A DNA stretch of 64,000 nt, from NCBI RefSeq assembly GCF_947077765.1, contig NZ_CAMTTF010000004.1:186001-250000 (forward strand), written 5' to 3'. The DNA is from Salinibacter grassmerensis. Lineage in GTDB: Bacteria > Bacteroidota > Rhodothermia > Rhodothermales > Salinibacteraceae. This document shows positions 17,271 through 26,142 of this stretch, in pieces. Each line of letters starts with the position of its first letter. Position 1 is the stretch's first letter. The position numbers and the translations under genes are program-made. Below the pieces are notes generated by a model, which made no database searches, had not been told where the DNA came from, and saw nothing but the letters and a program-made list of their open reading frames with translations.

Positions 17271-19010
17271 ATGACTGCTTCGACATTTCGCCGCTACGGA
17301 CTCGGCCTTCTCAGCCTCGTCCTGTTGGCCCTGCCGTCTCGCCTCTCTGCCCAGGACTACGAGGTGCCGACGGTGACCGACACGTACGCCCTTCAGAACG
17401 CCCGCGTCGTCCAGGCCCCGGGGCAGGTGCTCGAATCGGCCACCGTCGTCGTGCGGGATGGTGTGATCGACGCCGTGGGCCCGGACGCCGAGGTGCCGTA
17501 CGACGCCCGCACCATCGAGGCGGACTCGCTCGTGGTCTACGCCGGCTTCATCGACGGACTCTCGCACGCGGGGGTCGAAATGCCGGAGACCGAGGACGAG
17601 GACGTCGACGACCCCGGGAACCCGCCCCCCGACGCGGCGGGCATTCAGCCGGACCGGTCCGTCCGCCCGTTCCTGACCCCCGACGAGTCGGACTTGCAGT
17701 CGCTGCGGAAGGCCGGGTTTACTCTCGGCCACGTCGCTCCGGAGGGACAGATGCTTCCCGGCACCAGCGCGCACGTCTTCTACGGCGGGGAGACGGCCAA
17801 CGACATGGTCCTGGAGACTGCCCCCACCCTCTTCGCCCAAATCCAGACGTCCGCCGGCTACGTGTACCCGGCCACGGACATGGCCGTGATCGCACAGATG
17901 CGGCAGTTGTACCGCGAGGCGGAGCGCCGACAGCAGCTTGAGGCGGCCTACGAACAGGACCCTGCGGGCCGCCCGCAGCCGCCCCAGGACCCGCAGCACA
18001 GCGCGCTCTTTTCTGTGCTGGACGGCGAGCAGCCCCTCGCCTTCTACGCCGACGAGGCGCTCTCCCTCCACCGCATCCTTGCGCTGCACCAGGAGCTCGA
18101 CTTCCCGCTCGTGCTGGCCGGGCTCGGGGAGAGCCACGAAATGGTCTCTACGCTTCAGGGGGTCGACGCGCCGCTCTTTCTGACGCTCGATCTGCCCGAG
18201 GCGCCCACGCGGTCGACGGGTCAGGACACCACTGTGGTCGACACCACCAGCACCCCGTCCCGCTACTACAACCCGGACCTGAGGGTCCTGTCGCACGAGA
18301 CAGTCGGCGAGGAGGACGAGAACCTTGAGCTCCGGCACGCCGCCGAGCGCCAGACATACCTAGAAACGGCGGCTACCCTACACGAGGCCGGACTTGAGTT
18401 TGGGTTCACGACCCGCGAGGCCGATCCGGGAGACGTGCGCGACAACCTCCGCACAATGATCGAACAGGGCCTGCCCGAACAGACGGCGCTGGCCGCTCTC
18501 ACGACGCGTCCGGCCACCCAGCTTGGCCTCAATGACCGCCTCGGAACTGTGGAGGAGGGCAAGATCGCCAACCTGGTCGTCACCGACGGATCGTACTTCT
18601 CGAACGACACGGCGGTACAGCACGTCTTCGTGGACGGTCGGCTGTACGACTACAGCACCGACGGGTCCGACGAGGGGGAGGTGAGCGGCGACGTGTCCGC
18701 AGTGCTCGGCACGTGGTCGTATACGCTCGAAACCCCACAGGGAGACCTCTCCGGTGAGGTTGCGATCGAGGGCGACCAATCGGGCCTAGACGGCACCTTC
18801 ACCGGCCCGCAGGGCGACGAACAGCCGCTCCAGTCGGTGTCGTTCGACGGCACCACGCTCTCGTTTACGGTGGACTCGCCCCAGGGCGGCTCCGTGTCTG
18901 TCTCGGTGACGGTCGAGGGCGATACCTTTGACGGGTCCGCCTCCACGTCCGGGGGGTCGTTCCCCATCTCTGGGGAGCGCACGAGCACCCCCGGCACGGC
19001 GAGGAAGTAG
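17271..19010 (+). CDS. Exported amidohydrolase-family protein with incomplete metal site
   Basis: 579 residues from the ATG at 17271, which gives a signal peptide (LGLLSLVLLALPSRLSAQ). The amidohydrolase beta-barrel is recognisable (ALQNARVVQAPG, TVVVRDGVIDAVGPDAE, the C-terminal GLNDRLGTVEEGKIANLVV). The HxH metal motif is replaced: YAGFIDGLSHAG keeps only the second His, and the region that should hold the metal Asp reads FGFTTREAD. It therefore looks like a pseudoenzyme. An extra C-terminal beta domain of about 110 residues (SAVLGTWSYTLETPQGDLSG onward) is unusual for the family. First of three paralogous genes in a row; the next ATG is 111 bp away. Confidence 0.85.
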   Translation: MTASTFRRYGLGLLSLVLLALPSRLSAQDYEVPTVTDTYALQNARVVQAPGQVLESATVVVRDGVIDAVGPDAEVPYDARTIEADSLVVYAGFIDGLSHAGVEMPETEDEDVDDPGNPPPDAAGIQPDRSVRPFLTPDESDLQSLRKAGFTLGHVAPEGQMLPGTSAHVFYGGETANDMVLETAPTLFAQIQTSAGYVYPATDMAVIAQMRQLYREAERRQQLEAAYEQDPAGRPQPPQDPQHSALFSVLDGEQPLAFYADEALSLHRILALHQELDFPLVLAGLGESHEMVSTLQGVDAPLFLTLDLPEAPTRSTGQDTTVVDTTSTPSRYYNPDLRVLSHETVGEEDENLELRHAAERQTYLETAATLHEAGLEFGFTTREADPGDVRDNLRTMIEQGLPEQTALAALTTRPATQLGLNDRLGTVEEGKIANLVVTDGSYFSNDTAVQHVFVDGRLYDYSTDGSDEGEVSGDVSAVLGTWSYTLETPQGDLSGEVAIEGDQSGLDGTFTGPQGDEQPLQSVSFDGTTLSFTVDSPQGGSVSVSVTVEGDTFDGSASTSGGSFPISGERTSTPGTARK

Positions 19011-19121
19011 CGTTTGACCGTCCTCGTGCTCCACAAAGAGGGCGATTCTAAATCCCCGGCCGACCCCGCGCTCCGGCCTTTCCTTTCGACGATGTTTTGC
19101 GTTCTGGCTTTCCGCTCCCCT

Positions 19122-20549
19122 ATGCTCTCCCTCTTTCCCTCCCGCCTTTCCTTTGCTCTCGGCGTCCTCGCCGCCGTCCTGCTGGTCGCCACGCCCCTGC
19201 AGGCCCAAGACCGGCTGCGCGGCGACGCCCCGGACGACTGGCTCATTCAGGACGCCACCGTGCTGACCGTCACGAACGGCACCATCGAGAACGGCGACAT
19301 CCTCGTCCGGGACGGCGACATCGCCCAGGTTGGACAAGACCTCTCCGCCCCCAGCGGCGTCGAGACGTACGACGCCAGCGGCGAGTACGTGATGCCCGGC
19401 ATCGTGGAGGCCCACCAGCACATGGCCATCAGCGACGTCAACGAGGCCACCAACCCCGTCACCGCCGAGGTCGGCGTGGGCGACGTGCTCAACCCCTACG
19501 ACGTCGGCATTTACCGCGCGCTGGCGGGGGGCGTGACGACCGCCCACGTGATGCACGGCTCCGCCAACCCCATCGGGGGGCGCAACGAAACGATCAAGCT
19601 GCGCTACGGCGTCACGAATCCCGATCGCCTGGAGATGGAGGGTGCGCCCCGGACAATCAAGTTTGCCCTCGGGGAAAACCCGACCGGGCTGTACGGCCAG
19701 GGCCGCGACCAGGTGCCCCGCACCCGCATGGGCGTCGAGCAGGTCATCCGGACGGCCCTCACCGAGGCCGAGCGCTACATGGAGGCGAAGCAGGCCTACC
19801 AGAACGGAGAGCGCCCTCGTCCCCCGGCCCATAGCGAGCGGATGGAGGTGCTCGCGGGCGTCCTGCAGGGCGACGTTCTGGTGCAGACCCACGGCTACCG
19901 GGCCGACGAGATGCTCATGCTCATGGATGTCTTCGAGGACTTCGGCATCCAGGACCTCGTCTTCCACCACGCGAACGAGGGCTTCAAGATTGCCCCGGAG
20001 CTGGCCGCCTTTGGGGACAATGGCGCCGGCGCGACGGTCTTCTCCGACTGGTGGTCGTACAAGTTCGAGGTCTACTACTCCACCGCCTACAACGCCACCG
20101 TCCTCGCCCAGAACGGCGTCAACGCGTCCATCAACTCCGACATTCCGGGGGAGCAGCGCGACCTGTACCTCCAGGCCGCCAAGACGCAGCGGTACGGCGA
20201 CCTCTCGGACACCCAGGCCCTCAGGCTCGTGACCCTCAACCCCGCCCGCCAGCTCGGCATCGCCGACCGCGTGGGGTCCATTGAAGAAGGGAAGGCCGCC
20301 GACCTCGCCATCTTCAGCGAGCACCCGCTGTCCGTCTACACCAAACCGCAGCGGACCTACGTCGACGGGGTCGTGCGCTTCGACCACGACCAAGACCCCG
20401 ACGACATGCGGCTCCGCGTGGACCCGGAAGGCACCGTCGACCTGGCCCGGGACGGCTGGAGCCGCCACGCCGCCCACAGTTGCTTGAAGGGCGTGACCCA
20501 GTTGCGCGCCACCCGCAACGGCGTATCCCTCGAAAACACGGGCCGGTAA
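19122..20549 (+). CDS. Exported amidohydrolase, metal site intact
   Basis: 475 residues from the ATG at 19122, with signal peptide SFALGVLAAVLLVATPLQAQ. Metal ligands are all in place: EAHQHMA (HxH near residue 97), LVQTHGY and LVFHHANEG (later His ligands), and ASINSDIPG (Asp). The C-terminal LGIADRVGSIEEGKAADLAI is typical of imidazolonepropionase-like amidohydrolases. It probably hydrolyses a cyclic amide or a peptide-like bond in the periplasm; the substrate is unknown. It is the middle gene of the trio and the only one with a full metal site, so its neighbours may be partners in one complex. Confidence 0.9.
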   Translation: MLSLFPSRLSFALGVLAAVLLVATPLQAQDRLRGDAPDDWLIQDATVLTVTNGTIENGDILVRDGDIAQVGQDLSAPSGVETYDASGEYVMPGIVEAHQHMAISDVNEATNPVTAEVGVGDVLNPYDVGIYRALAGGVTTAHVMHGSANPIGGRNETIKLRYGVTNPDRLEMEGAPRTIKFALGENPTGLYGQGRDQVPRTRMGVEQVIRTALTEAERYMEAKQAYQNGERPRPPAHSERMEVLAGVLQGDVLVQTHGYRADEMLMLMDVFEDFGIQDLVFHHANEGFKIAPELAAFGDNGAGATVFSDWWSYKFEVYYSTAYNATVLAQNGVNASINSDIPGEQRDLYLQAAKTQRYGDLSDTQALRLVTLNPARQLGIADRVGSIEEGKAADLAIFSEHPLSVYTKPQRTYVDGVVRFDHDQDPDDMRLRVDPEGTVDLARDGWSRHAAHSCLKGVTQLRATRNGVSLENTGR

Positions 20550-20597
20550 GTCCCGCCCACTGCTTCTCTGATCGCCTGCTGACCAACACGTTTGCTC

Positions 20598-21941
20598 ATG
20601 CTATCTCCCTCCCGCCCGCGAATTCAGAGTGCATCCGCGGTGCTGACCCTGTTCGTTGCCCTCCTCCTGGCCCTGCCCGCCCACGCCCAGAAGCAGCCCG
20701 GCTTCCAGGGGCCGTTTGCCCTCACGAACGCTCAAGTGATCGTCGCCCCCGGCGACACCCTTGACAGCGGCACGGTCGTCATCCGCGACGACTCGATCGC
20801 CGCCGTGGGGCCAAACGTATCGGTGCCTTCTGACGCACAAACGTTCGATCTCTCGGGCCAGATGGTGTATCCCGGGTTCATCGACAGCGGCACGCACCTT
20901 GGCCTCGCAGAGATCGGCTCGCTTCCGGAGACGCAGGACTTCAACGAGGTCGGCGACCTCACGGCCCACATGAACGCCCTCACGGCCGTAAACCCTAGCA
21001 CCGTGCACGTGCCCACGACGCGCGCTCACGGCATCACCTCCGTCATCACGGAGCCGGAGAACGGCATTTTACCCGGGACGTCGGCCCTTATTGGCCTCCA
21101 CGGCTACACCCCCGAGCAGATGCACCTGGGAGGGGTGACCCTCACGAAGCTGAACTTCCCGTCCGTGGGGCGTCAGGGCCCCTCGGACGACCGGTCGCCG
21201 GATGCAATCCAGAAGGAAGCTGAGAAGGCCCTCAACCAACTCAATGACTTGTGGGCCCAGGCCGAGCGGTACGCCCGGATCGACTCGGCGGTGGCGGAGC
21301 AGCCCGAGGCGCGGCGCCAGCCGGAGTTCGTGCCCGCCATGGAGGGACTGCTGCCCGTCATTCAAGGCACACAGCCCCTCATGATCTCCGCCAACGCGGC
21401 GGCCGACATCTCAAAGGCCCTTGACTGGGCGGAGGAGCGCGGCGTGCTCGACCAGGTTATTCTGAGCGGGGCGCTGGAGGGGTGGCGCGTCGCCGACGAG
21501 ATCGCGGCCGCCGACGTCCCGGTGTTGGTTGGCTCCATCATGCAACCCCCGAGTCGGGAGAGCGACCGCTACGACAAGGCGTACCGCACTCCTGCCCTCC
21601 TCCACGACGCCGGTGCAACCGTGGCGCTCCGCTCCGGCAAGACCGAGAACGTGCGAAACCTCGTCTTCCACGCCGGCTTCGCCGCCTCCCATGGGCTCGG
21701 CAAGACGGAGGCCCTCCGCGCCATCACGACCACCCCGGCGCGCATCTTTGGCGTCGCGGACCAGGTGGGAACCATCGAGGCCGGCAAGCGGGCCAATCTC
21801 TTCGTCGCCGACGGCGATCCACTTCAGCCCGCCACCGACGTGCAGCATCTCTTCATCGACGGGTACAAGCTGCCGCTCGAAAACCGGGCCACGAAGCTGT
21901 ACGACGAGTTCCTGAACCGGAATCCAGGGCTGAAGAAGTAG
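20598..21941 (+). CDS. Exported amidohydrolase-family protein with incomplete metal site
   Basis: 447 residues from the ATG at 20598 (MLSPSRPRIQSASAVLTLFV), signal peptide cut near AHAQ; a TTG two codons earlier is also in frame. The fold is amidohydrolase-like (LTNAQVIVAPGDTLDSGTVV, and IFGVADQVGTIEAGKRANLFV at the end). HxH reads YPGFIDSGTHLGL, so the first His is Gly, and the expected metal Asp position reads VALRSGKTENV. It is closer to the first gene of the trio than to the second in these losses. It starts 48 bp after the middle gene, so cotranslation in one operon is likely. Confidence 0.85.
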   Translation: MLSPSRPRIQSASAVLTLFVALLLALPAHAQKQPGFQGPFALTNAQVIVAPGDTLDSGTVVIRDDSIAAVGPNVSVPSDAQTFDLSGQMVYPGFIDSGTHLGLAEIGSLPETQDFNEVGDLTAHMNALTAVNPSTVHVPTTRAHGITSVITEPENGILPGTSALIGLHGYTPEQMHLGGVTLTKLNFPSVGRQGPSDDRSPDAIQKEAEKALNQLNDLWAQAERYARIDSAVAEQPEARRQPEFVPAMEGLLPVIQGTQPLMISANAAADISKALDWAEERGVLDQVILSGALEGWRVADEIAAADVPVLVGSIMQPPSRESDRYDKAYRTPALLHDAGATVALRSGKTENVRNLVFHAGFAASHGLGKTEALRAITTTPARIFGVADQVGTIEAGKRANLFVADGDPLQPATDVQHLFIDGYKLPLENRATKLYDEFLNRNPGLKK

Positions 21942-21981
21942 TGTTCACCCTGGGGCGTCCCATCCGAGCAGATTCTGTGCT

Positions 21982-22188
21982 ATCGGGTCCCGGTAGACCT
22001 GGACGGGTGCTCTCTCAAAGGCATCGTCCAGGCCCGATCTGGAGCCCATCCAGCTACATGGATTGGGAACTCCAGGCGGGCCGAGCACTCCTGAGGTGGG
22101 GATGATGCAGTCAATCGAGGTTGGGACAACTAAGGGGATCGGAGGACTCTCAGGCAGGCATGCGCTCCGAGGACTCTCTCGGATGCGC
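21982..22188. other. Structured non-coding gap with three hairpins between convergent genes
   Basis: The 270-bp gap between the last amidohydrolase and nadA holds no gene. Hairpin 1 (21982-22038) pairs ATCGGG with CCCGAT and CCTGGACG with CGTCCAGG, with one bulge. Hairpin 2 (22039-22075) abuts it and pairs CTGGAG with CTCCAG plus CCCA with TGGG. Hairpin 3 (22162-22188) pairs GCGC/TCCGAG with CTCGGA/GCGC around a short loop. No T run follows any of them, so they are not standard terminators. Confidence 0.45.
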
Positions 22189-22211
22189 GAGCAGAGCCAC
22201 TCGCCAGTGAG

Positions 22212-23309
22212 CTACCCAATCTTGAGCATGCGCTCGACGGCCTCCAGCGCCCGCACGCGCACTTCCTCCTCGATCTCGATCTGGTACTGGTTGCTCGCCA
22301 GGTTTCGGTAGGTGTCCTCCAGAGTGATCTGGTTCATGTGCGGGCATCGCTGCCAGCACATCCGGAGCAGGTTCTTGTCGGGGTTCTCGCCCATGATGTT
22401 GTCGCCCATCGAGCACTCGGTGAGCAGGAGGTAGCTCTCCGCGTCGGTCTCCTCCACGTAATCGATCATGGACGAGGTGCTGCCGGAGTGGTCGGCCTCC
22501 TCCACGACTTCCGGGCTACACTCAGGGTGGGCCAGCACCACGGTGTCGGGGTGCTCCTCGCGAGCCTGCTGCACGTCCTCCACCTGAAACATCTCGTGGA
22601 CCACGCAGCGCCCCTCCCACCCAATCAGATCGGCGTCGGCGGCCTCGGCCGGGGCTCCGTCCCCACTCGTGGGCGCGCCATCGCCTCCCACGTCCTTTCG
22701 CTCGCGCTTCTGGGGGAAAAGCACATCCTTACCGGTCTCCTGGGCCACATTTTGGGCCAAGAACTCGTCCGGGATGAAGATGACGGTGTCCGAGTCGAGC
22801 GACTCCACGACCTGCGCCGCGTTGCTGGAGGTACAGCAAACGTCGCTTTCGGCCTTCACGTCGGCGTAGGTGTTGACGTACGTCACGACCGGAAGCCCGG
22901 GGTAGCGCTCGCGCAGGCGCCGCACGTCCTCCGCCGTGATGCTCTCGGCCAGCGAACAGCCCGCCTCCTCCGCGGGCAGGAGCACCGTCTTGTCGGGGTT
23001 CACGATCTTGGCCGTCTCGGCCATGAAGCGCACACCGCAGAACACGATCGTGTCCGCCTCCGCCTCGGCGGCGCGCCGGCTCAGCTCCAGCGACGAGCCG
23101 GTGTAGTCCGGAATCGTGTGGAAGAGGGCTGGCTCCATGTAGTTGTGGCCAAGGATGACCGCGTTTTGCTCCTGTTTGAGCTCGTTGATCTCGGCGGCCA
23201 TCTCAGCTTTGTGGCGGAGCTCCTGGTCGCTCGGCATGTCCTCGAGGCGTTCTTCAAGGACGTCGTAGAGCGCGTCGGGGTCAGTCAGGGTAGCAGCGTC
23301 GTTTACCAT
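22212..23309 (-). CDS. nadA: Quinolinate synthase A
   Basis: 365 residues. It condenses iminoaspartate with dihydroxyacetone phosphate to quinolinate using a [4Fe-4S] cluster. Family blocks are ILGHNYMEPA, IVFCGVRFMAETAKI, LPAEEAGCSLAES, and the cluster cysteines in SDVCCTSSN (near 159), GRCVVHEMF (near 235) and LRMCWQRCPHM (near 318). An acidic, Gly/Pro-rich insert (DGAPTSGDGAPAEAADAD, about residues 212-229) interrupts the usual sequence before GRCVVHE and contains DGAP twice. Third gene of the nadB-nadC-nadA operon, 54 bp behind nadC. Confidence 0.97.
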   Translation of the reverse strand: MVNDAATLTDPDALYDVLEERLEDMPSDQELRHKAEMAAEINELKQEQNAVILGHNYMEPALFHTIPDYTGSSLELSRRAAEAEADTIVFCGVRFMAETAKIVNPDKTVLLPAEEAGCSLAESITAEDVRRLRERYPGLPVVTYVNTYADVKAESDVCCTSSNAAQVVESLDSDTVIFIPDEFLAQNVAQETGKDVLFPQKRERKDVGGDGAPTSGDGAPAEAADADLIGWEGRCVVHEMFQVEDVQQAREEHPDTVVLAHPECSPEVVEEADHSGSTSSMIDYVEETDAESYLLLTECSMGDNIMGENPDKNLLRMCWQRCPHMNQITLEDTYRNLASNQYQIEIEEEVRVRALEAVERMLKIG

Positions 23310-23363
23310 GGGAGTAGGCTACGTGCGTCGGTGAGGGATCGGAGTGAGGCACCGGAAACTGTC

Positions 23364-24323
23364 TCAACGGGCCCGCATGCTGACGTCAAAGGCCTCCGCG
23401 GAGTGCGTGAGGGCTCCTACAGAGATGGCGTCAACGCCTGTCTCGGCGACGGTGGAAACCGTGTCGAGCGTCACCCCGCCGGAGGCCTCCAGCGGTACGC
23501 GCCCGTCGGCCCGCTCCACCGCCTGGCGAAGCGTCTCGGGGGACATGTTGTCGAGCAGGAGGTAATCGGGCGCGAGGGCGAGGGCTTCGTCCAGTTCGTC
23601 GAGGGTCTTTACCTCCACCTCGATTGAGTACGTGTCGCCGTGCGTATCACGGACGCGGCGCACCGCCTCGGTGATCCCGCCGGCCCCGTCGATGTGGTTG
23701 TCCTTGATGAGGACCATGTCGTAGAGGCCCATTCGGTGGTTGTGGCCGCCCCCCTGCTGCACCGCGTACTTGTCGGGGCGACGATGGCCCGGCAGCGTCT
23801 TGCGGGTATCGAGGATGTCCGCCGCCGTATGCGAGACCGCGTCGACAAACTGGCGCGTCAGGGTAGCGATGCCGGACAGGCGGCCGACGAAGTTGATGGC
23901 CGGGCGCTCGGCGGCGAGGAGCGCCCGCCCAGGCCCGCCCACGGTCGCGAGGGTCTGTCCGGCCTCCACCCGTTCCCCCTCCTCCACGGACGGCGTGAAC
24001 CGCAGGGCCGGGTCTACGAGGCGAAACAGGGCGTCGGCCAGCGGCAGCCCCGCGACCACGCCCTCCTCTTTCGCTACGAGGTATCCGTCTAGGACCGCGT
24101 CGGGCCCCAGCGTCGCCGTGCTCGTGGCGTCCCGGCTCGACGGCGCCTCCTCGCCAAACCACCACTCCCCGTCGGCATCTACGTCCTCCGCGATGCTCAG
24201 CCGCAGGAGCGACAGCACAGAGGGGTGACGAAGAGCGTCCGGCAGGGCGTGCCGGGCCCGCTCTCGGGGCGACGAGACGGACGTTGGGTCGGTGGTCACT
24301 GTATGGGGGGGTCGAACGTTCAC
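23364..24323 (-). CDS. nadC: Nicotinate-nucleotide pyrophosphorylase (carboxylating)
   Basis: 319 residues. It converts quinolinate and PRPP to nicotinate mononucleotide. Signatures are ERPAINFVGRLSGIATLT, DTRKTLPGHRRPDKYAV with the quinolinate-binding Arg and Lys, GGGHNHRMGLYD, LIKDNHI, and the C-terminal LEASGGVTLDTV and DAISVGALTHS. There is an N-terminal extension of roughly 25 residues before the first conserved helix, and a nine-residue acidic insert (DADGEWWFGEEA). It lies between nadB (19 bp upstream) and nadA (54 bp downstream), completing de novo NaMN synthesis from aspartate. Confidence 0.96.
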   Translation of the reverse strand: MNVRPPHTVTTDPTSVSSPRERARHALPDALRHPSVLSLLRLSIAEDVDADGEWWFGEEAPSSRDATSTATLGPDAVLDGYLVAKEEGVVAGLPLADALFRLVDPALRFTPSVEEGERVEAGQTLATVGGPGRALLAAERPAINFVGRLSGIATLTRQFVDAVSHTAADILDTRKTLPGHRRPDKYAVQQGGGHNHRMGLYDMVLIKDNHIDGAGGITEAVRRVRDTHGDTYSIEVEVKTLDELDEALALAPDYLLLDNMSPETLRQAVERADGRVPLEASGGVTLDTVSTVAETGVDAISVGALTHSAEAFDVSMRAR

Positions 24324-24342
24324 ATTGCGCGCGAGGATGCGG

Positions 24343-25839
24343 TCAAGATGCCGACGGGGCGTCGGGGCGTTCCATGTAGTGGCACCCCACGGAGGTCTCG
24401 TTGGCCGCGGCCGCCTCGGCGATCAGGCGGGCCACCGTGCAGGCCGATCGGAGTTCGTGGACGCCGCGCCGGGCACTGGGGTCCGTCCAGGTGGCAACGT
24501 CTGCCTCCAGGGCATGCACATCGTCAAGGGCCCGTTGGAGGCCGTCGGGGGTGCGGCGAAGGCCCACGTGCTCGTCCATTGCCCGCTGAAGGCGCTCGAA
24601 GGACGCACCGAGGGCCTCGTCGGACGGCGGCGATCCAGCTGTCGTGGAGAGGGTCACCTCCTGGTCGGTCGGCGCAGCCCCTGCGGCGTTGGTTCCCGCC
24701 CGCAGCCCCCACACCAGCCCCTCCAGGAGCGACGTCGAAGCCAGCCGGTTCGCCCCGTGGACGCCCGTCCGGGCGCACTCTCCTACGGCGTACAGCCGGT
24801 CGAGCGAGGCCCGCCCACGGGTATCTACGTCGACCCCTCCGCAGAGGAAGTGTTCGGCGGGCACCACCGGGATGCCAGCAGACGGGTCCACCCCGTGATC
24901 CGCACACATCGCCGCGAGGTCCGGGAAGGTGCCGGCGAAGTCGAACGACGACACGTCGAGCGTGACGCGCCCGGTTCGCTCGTGCGCCTGCTCCACGGCG
25001 CGAGCCACCACGTCTCGGGGGGCCAACTCGGCGTCCTCGTGGACGTCCGGCATGAAGCGGTCGCCCTCGGCGTTTCGGAGGACCGCTCCTTCCCCGCGCA
25101 CCGCCTCACTCACCAAAAACGGATCGCCGTCTGCCACGCAGACGGTCGGGTGAAACTGCACGAACTCCATGTCGGCCGTCGCGGCCCCGGCCCGATGGGC
25201 CATCGCGATTCCGTCTCCGGTCGCCCCTCCGGGATTCGTGGAGCGGCTGTAGAGAGCCCCGATGCCCCCGGTGGCGAGGATGGTGGCCCCGGCGTAGTGA
25301 TGTTGCACTGCGTCTCCTGACTTGAGGAGGGCCCCGTGGATGCTTCCGTCTCGCTCTAAGAGGTCGATAGCCGCAGTGTCGCCCTGAATCTCCACACGAT
25401 CGTGATCGGCGAGGTAGTTCAGAAACGGCTCGTGGATGTGCCGGCCCGTCGACGCATCCACGTGCAGGATGCGGTCCTCGGAGTGGGCGGCCTCTCGCCC
25501 GTAGTGAAACGACGCGCCGTCGCCTCCGGTGTCGAACCCGACCCCGAGCGTGTCGATGAGCACGTCCCGGACGGCGGCGTCGGCATTCTGGACGAGCACG
25601 TCGAGGGCCTCGGGGTCGCTCGTGCCACTGGAGGCCACGTGGATGTCCTCTTTGAACTGGCGAGGCGCTTTGCGGGCCACCGCGATTCCGCCCTGCGCCC
25701 ACCACGTGGAGGCGCCTTTCGGCTGCGTGGCCTTCGTGGCCAGGGTGACCGAGGCGCCCTCACGGGCTGCCCCCAGCGCGGCGGAGAGGCCCGCGATGCC
25801 GGAGCCTAATACGAGGATGTCAGTCGTGGAGTGAGTCAT
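24343..25839 (-). CDS. nadB: L-aspartate oxidase
   Basis: 498 residues from the ATG at 25839 (MTHSTTDILVLGSGIAGLSA); the longer frame adds an unlikely Arg-rich leader. It oxidises aspartate to iminoaspartate with FAD. Visible are the dinucleotide-binding LGSGIAGLSAALGAA near residue 10, the SxWAQGGIA block typical of NadB, HVDASTGRHIHEPF, the FAD/substrate region MEFVQFHPT, LCGGVDVDTRGRASLDRLYA and GANRLASTSLLEGLVWG near the C-terminal flavin contact. It is the first gene of the nad operon; the 303-bp gap upstream (25840-26142) should hold the promoter, but I see no clear boxes there. Confidence 0.97.
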   Translation of the reverse strand: MTHSTTDILVLGSGIAGLSAALGAAREGASVTLATKATQPKGASTWWAQGGIAVARKAPRQFKEDIHVASSGTSDPEALDVLVQNADAAVRDVLIDTLGVGFDTGGDGASFHYGREAAHSEDRILHVDASTGRHIHEPFLNYLADHDRVEIQGDTAAIDLLERDGSIHGALLKSGDAVQHHYAGATILATGGIGALYSRSTNPGGATGDGIAMAHRAGAATADMEFVQFHPTVCVADGDPFLVSEAVRGEGAVLRNAEGDRFMPDVHEDAELAPRDVVARAVEQAHERTGRVTLDVSSFDFAGTFPDLAAMCADHGVDPSAGIPVVPAEHFLCGGVDVDTRGRASLDRLYAVGECARTGVHGANRLASTSLLEGLVWGLRAGTNAAGAAPTDQEVTLSTTAGSPPSDEALGASFERLQRAMDEHVGLRRTPDGLQRALDDVHALEADVATWTDPSARRGVHELRSACTVARLIAEAAAANETSVGCHYMERPDAPSAS

Positions 25840-26142
25840 CAGGGAGACAGAGCACCTGTTTACTGCGCGAGGACGCGTCGTTGCCCTCCATTGCACCGGA
25901 TGGACAACGGGCAGCTAGACCCTCTTCTAGCGTGCCATATGGAGGCATTTTTAGGCCCCAAAAGAGCGTCTGATCCGCACACGCAGGAACAGGACCCCGA
26001 TGTTACCCACTCCCTACACGATCCGCGGCGTTATGTTGATGCAGTGCTCGCCCCTTCCCCCACCGCAGTCACCCGGTGCATCTGTCTCAGTTCGGACCGA
26101 TGCTTCTGCTTTGCGGCGTGTCTGAGGACAGCAGGGCTCGGT
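25840..26142. other. Gap without a recognisable gene, upstream of nadB
   Basis: 303 bp between nadB (start side) and the beta-propeller gene (stop side), both on the minus strand. It contains a small perfect hairpin (GCTAGA, loop, TCTAGC, about 25913-25930) and an AT-richer spot near 25945. The nad operon promoter must lie here, but no convincing promoter or operator can be named. Confidence 0.5.

Noticed and set aside
18786-20477. 563-codon antisense open frame over the amidohydrolases
   Set aside because: It mirrors a real gene in GC-rich DNA, where the antisense strand often stays open; its protein is rich in Gly/Val/Arg/His and has no family look.
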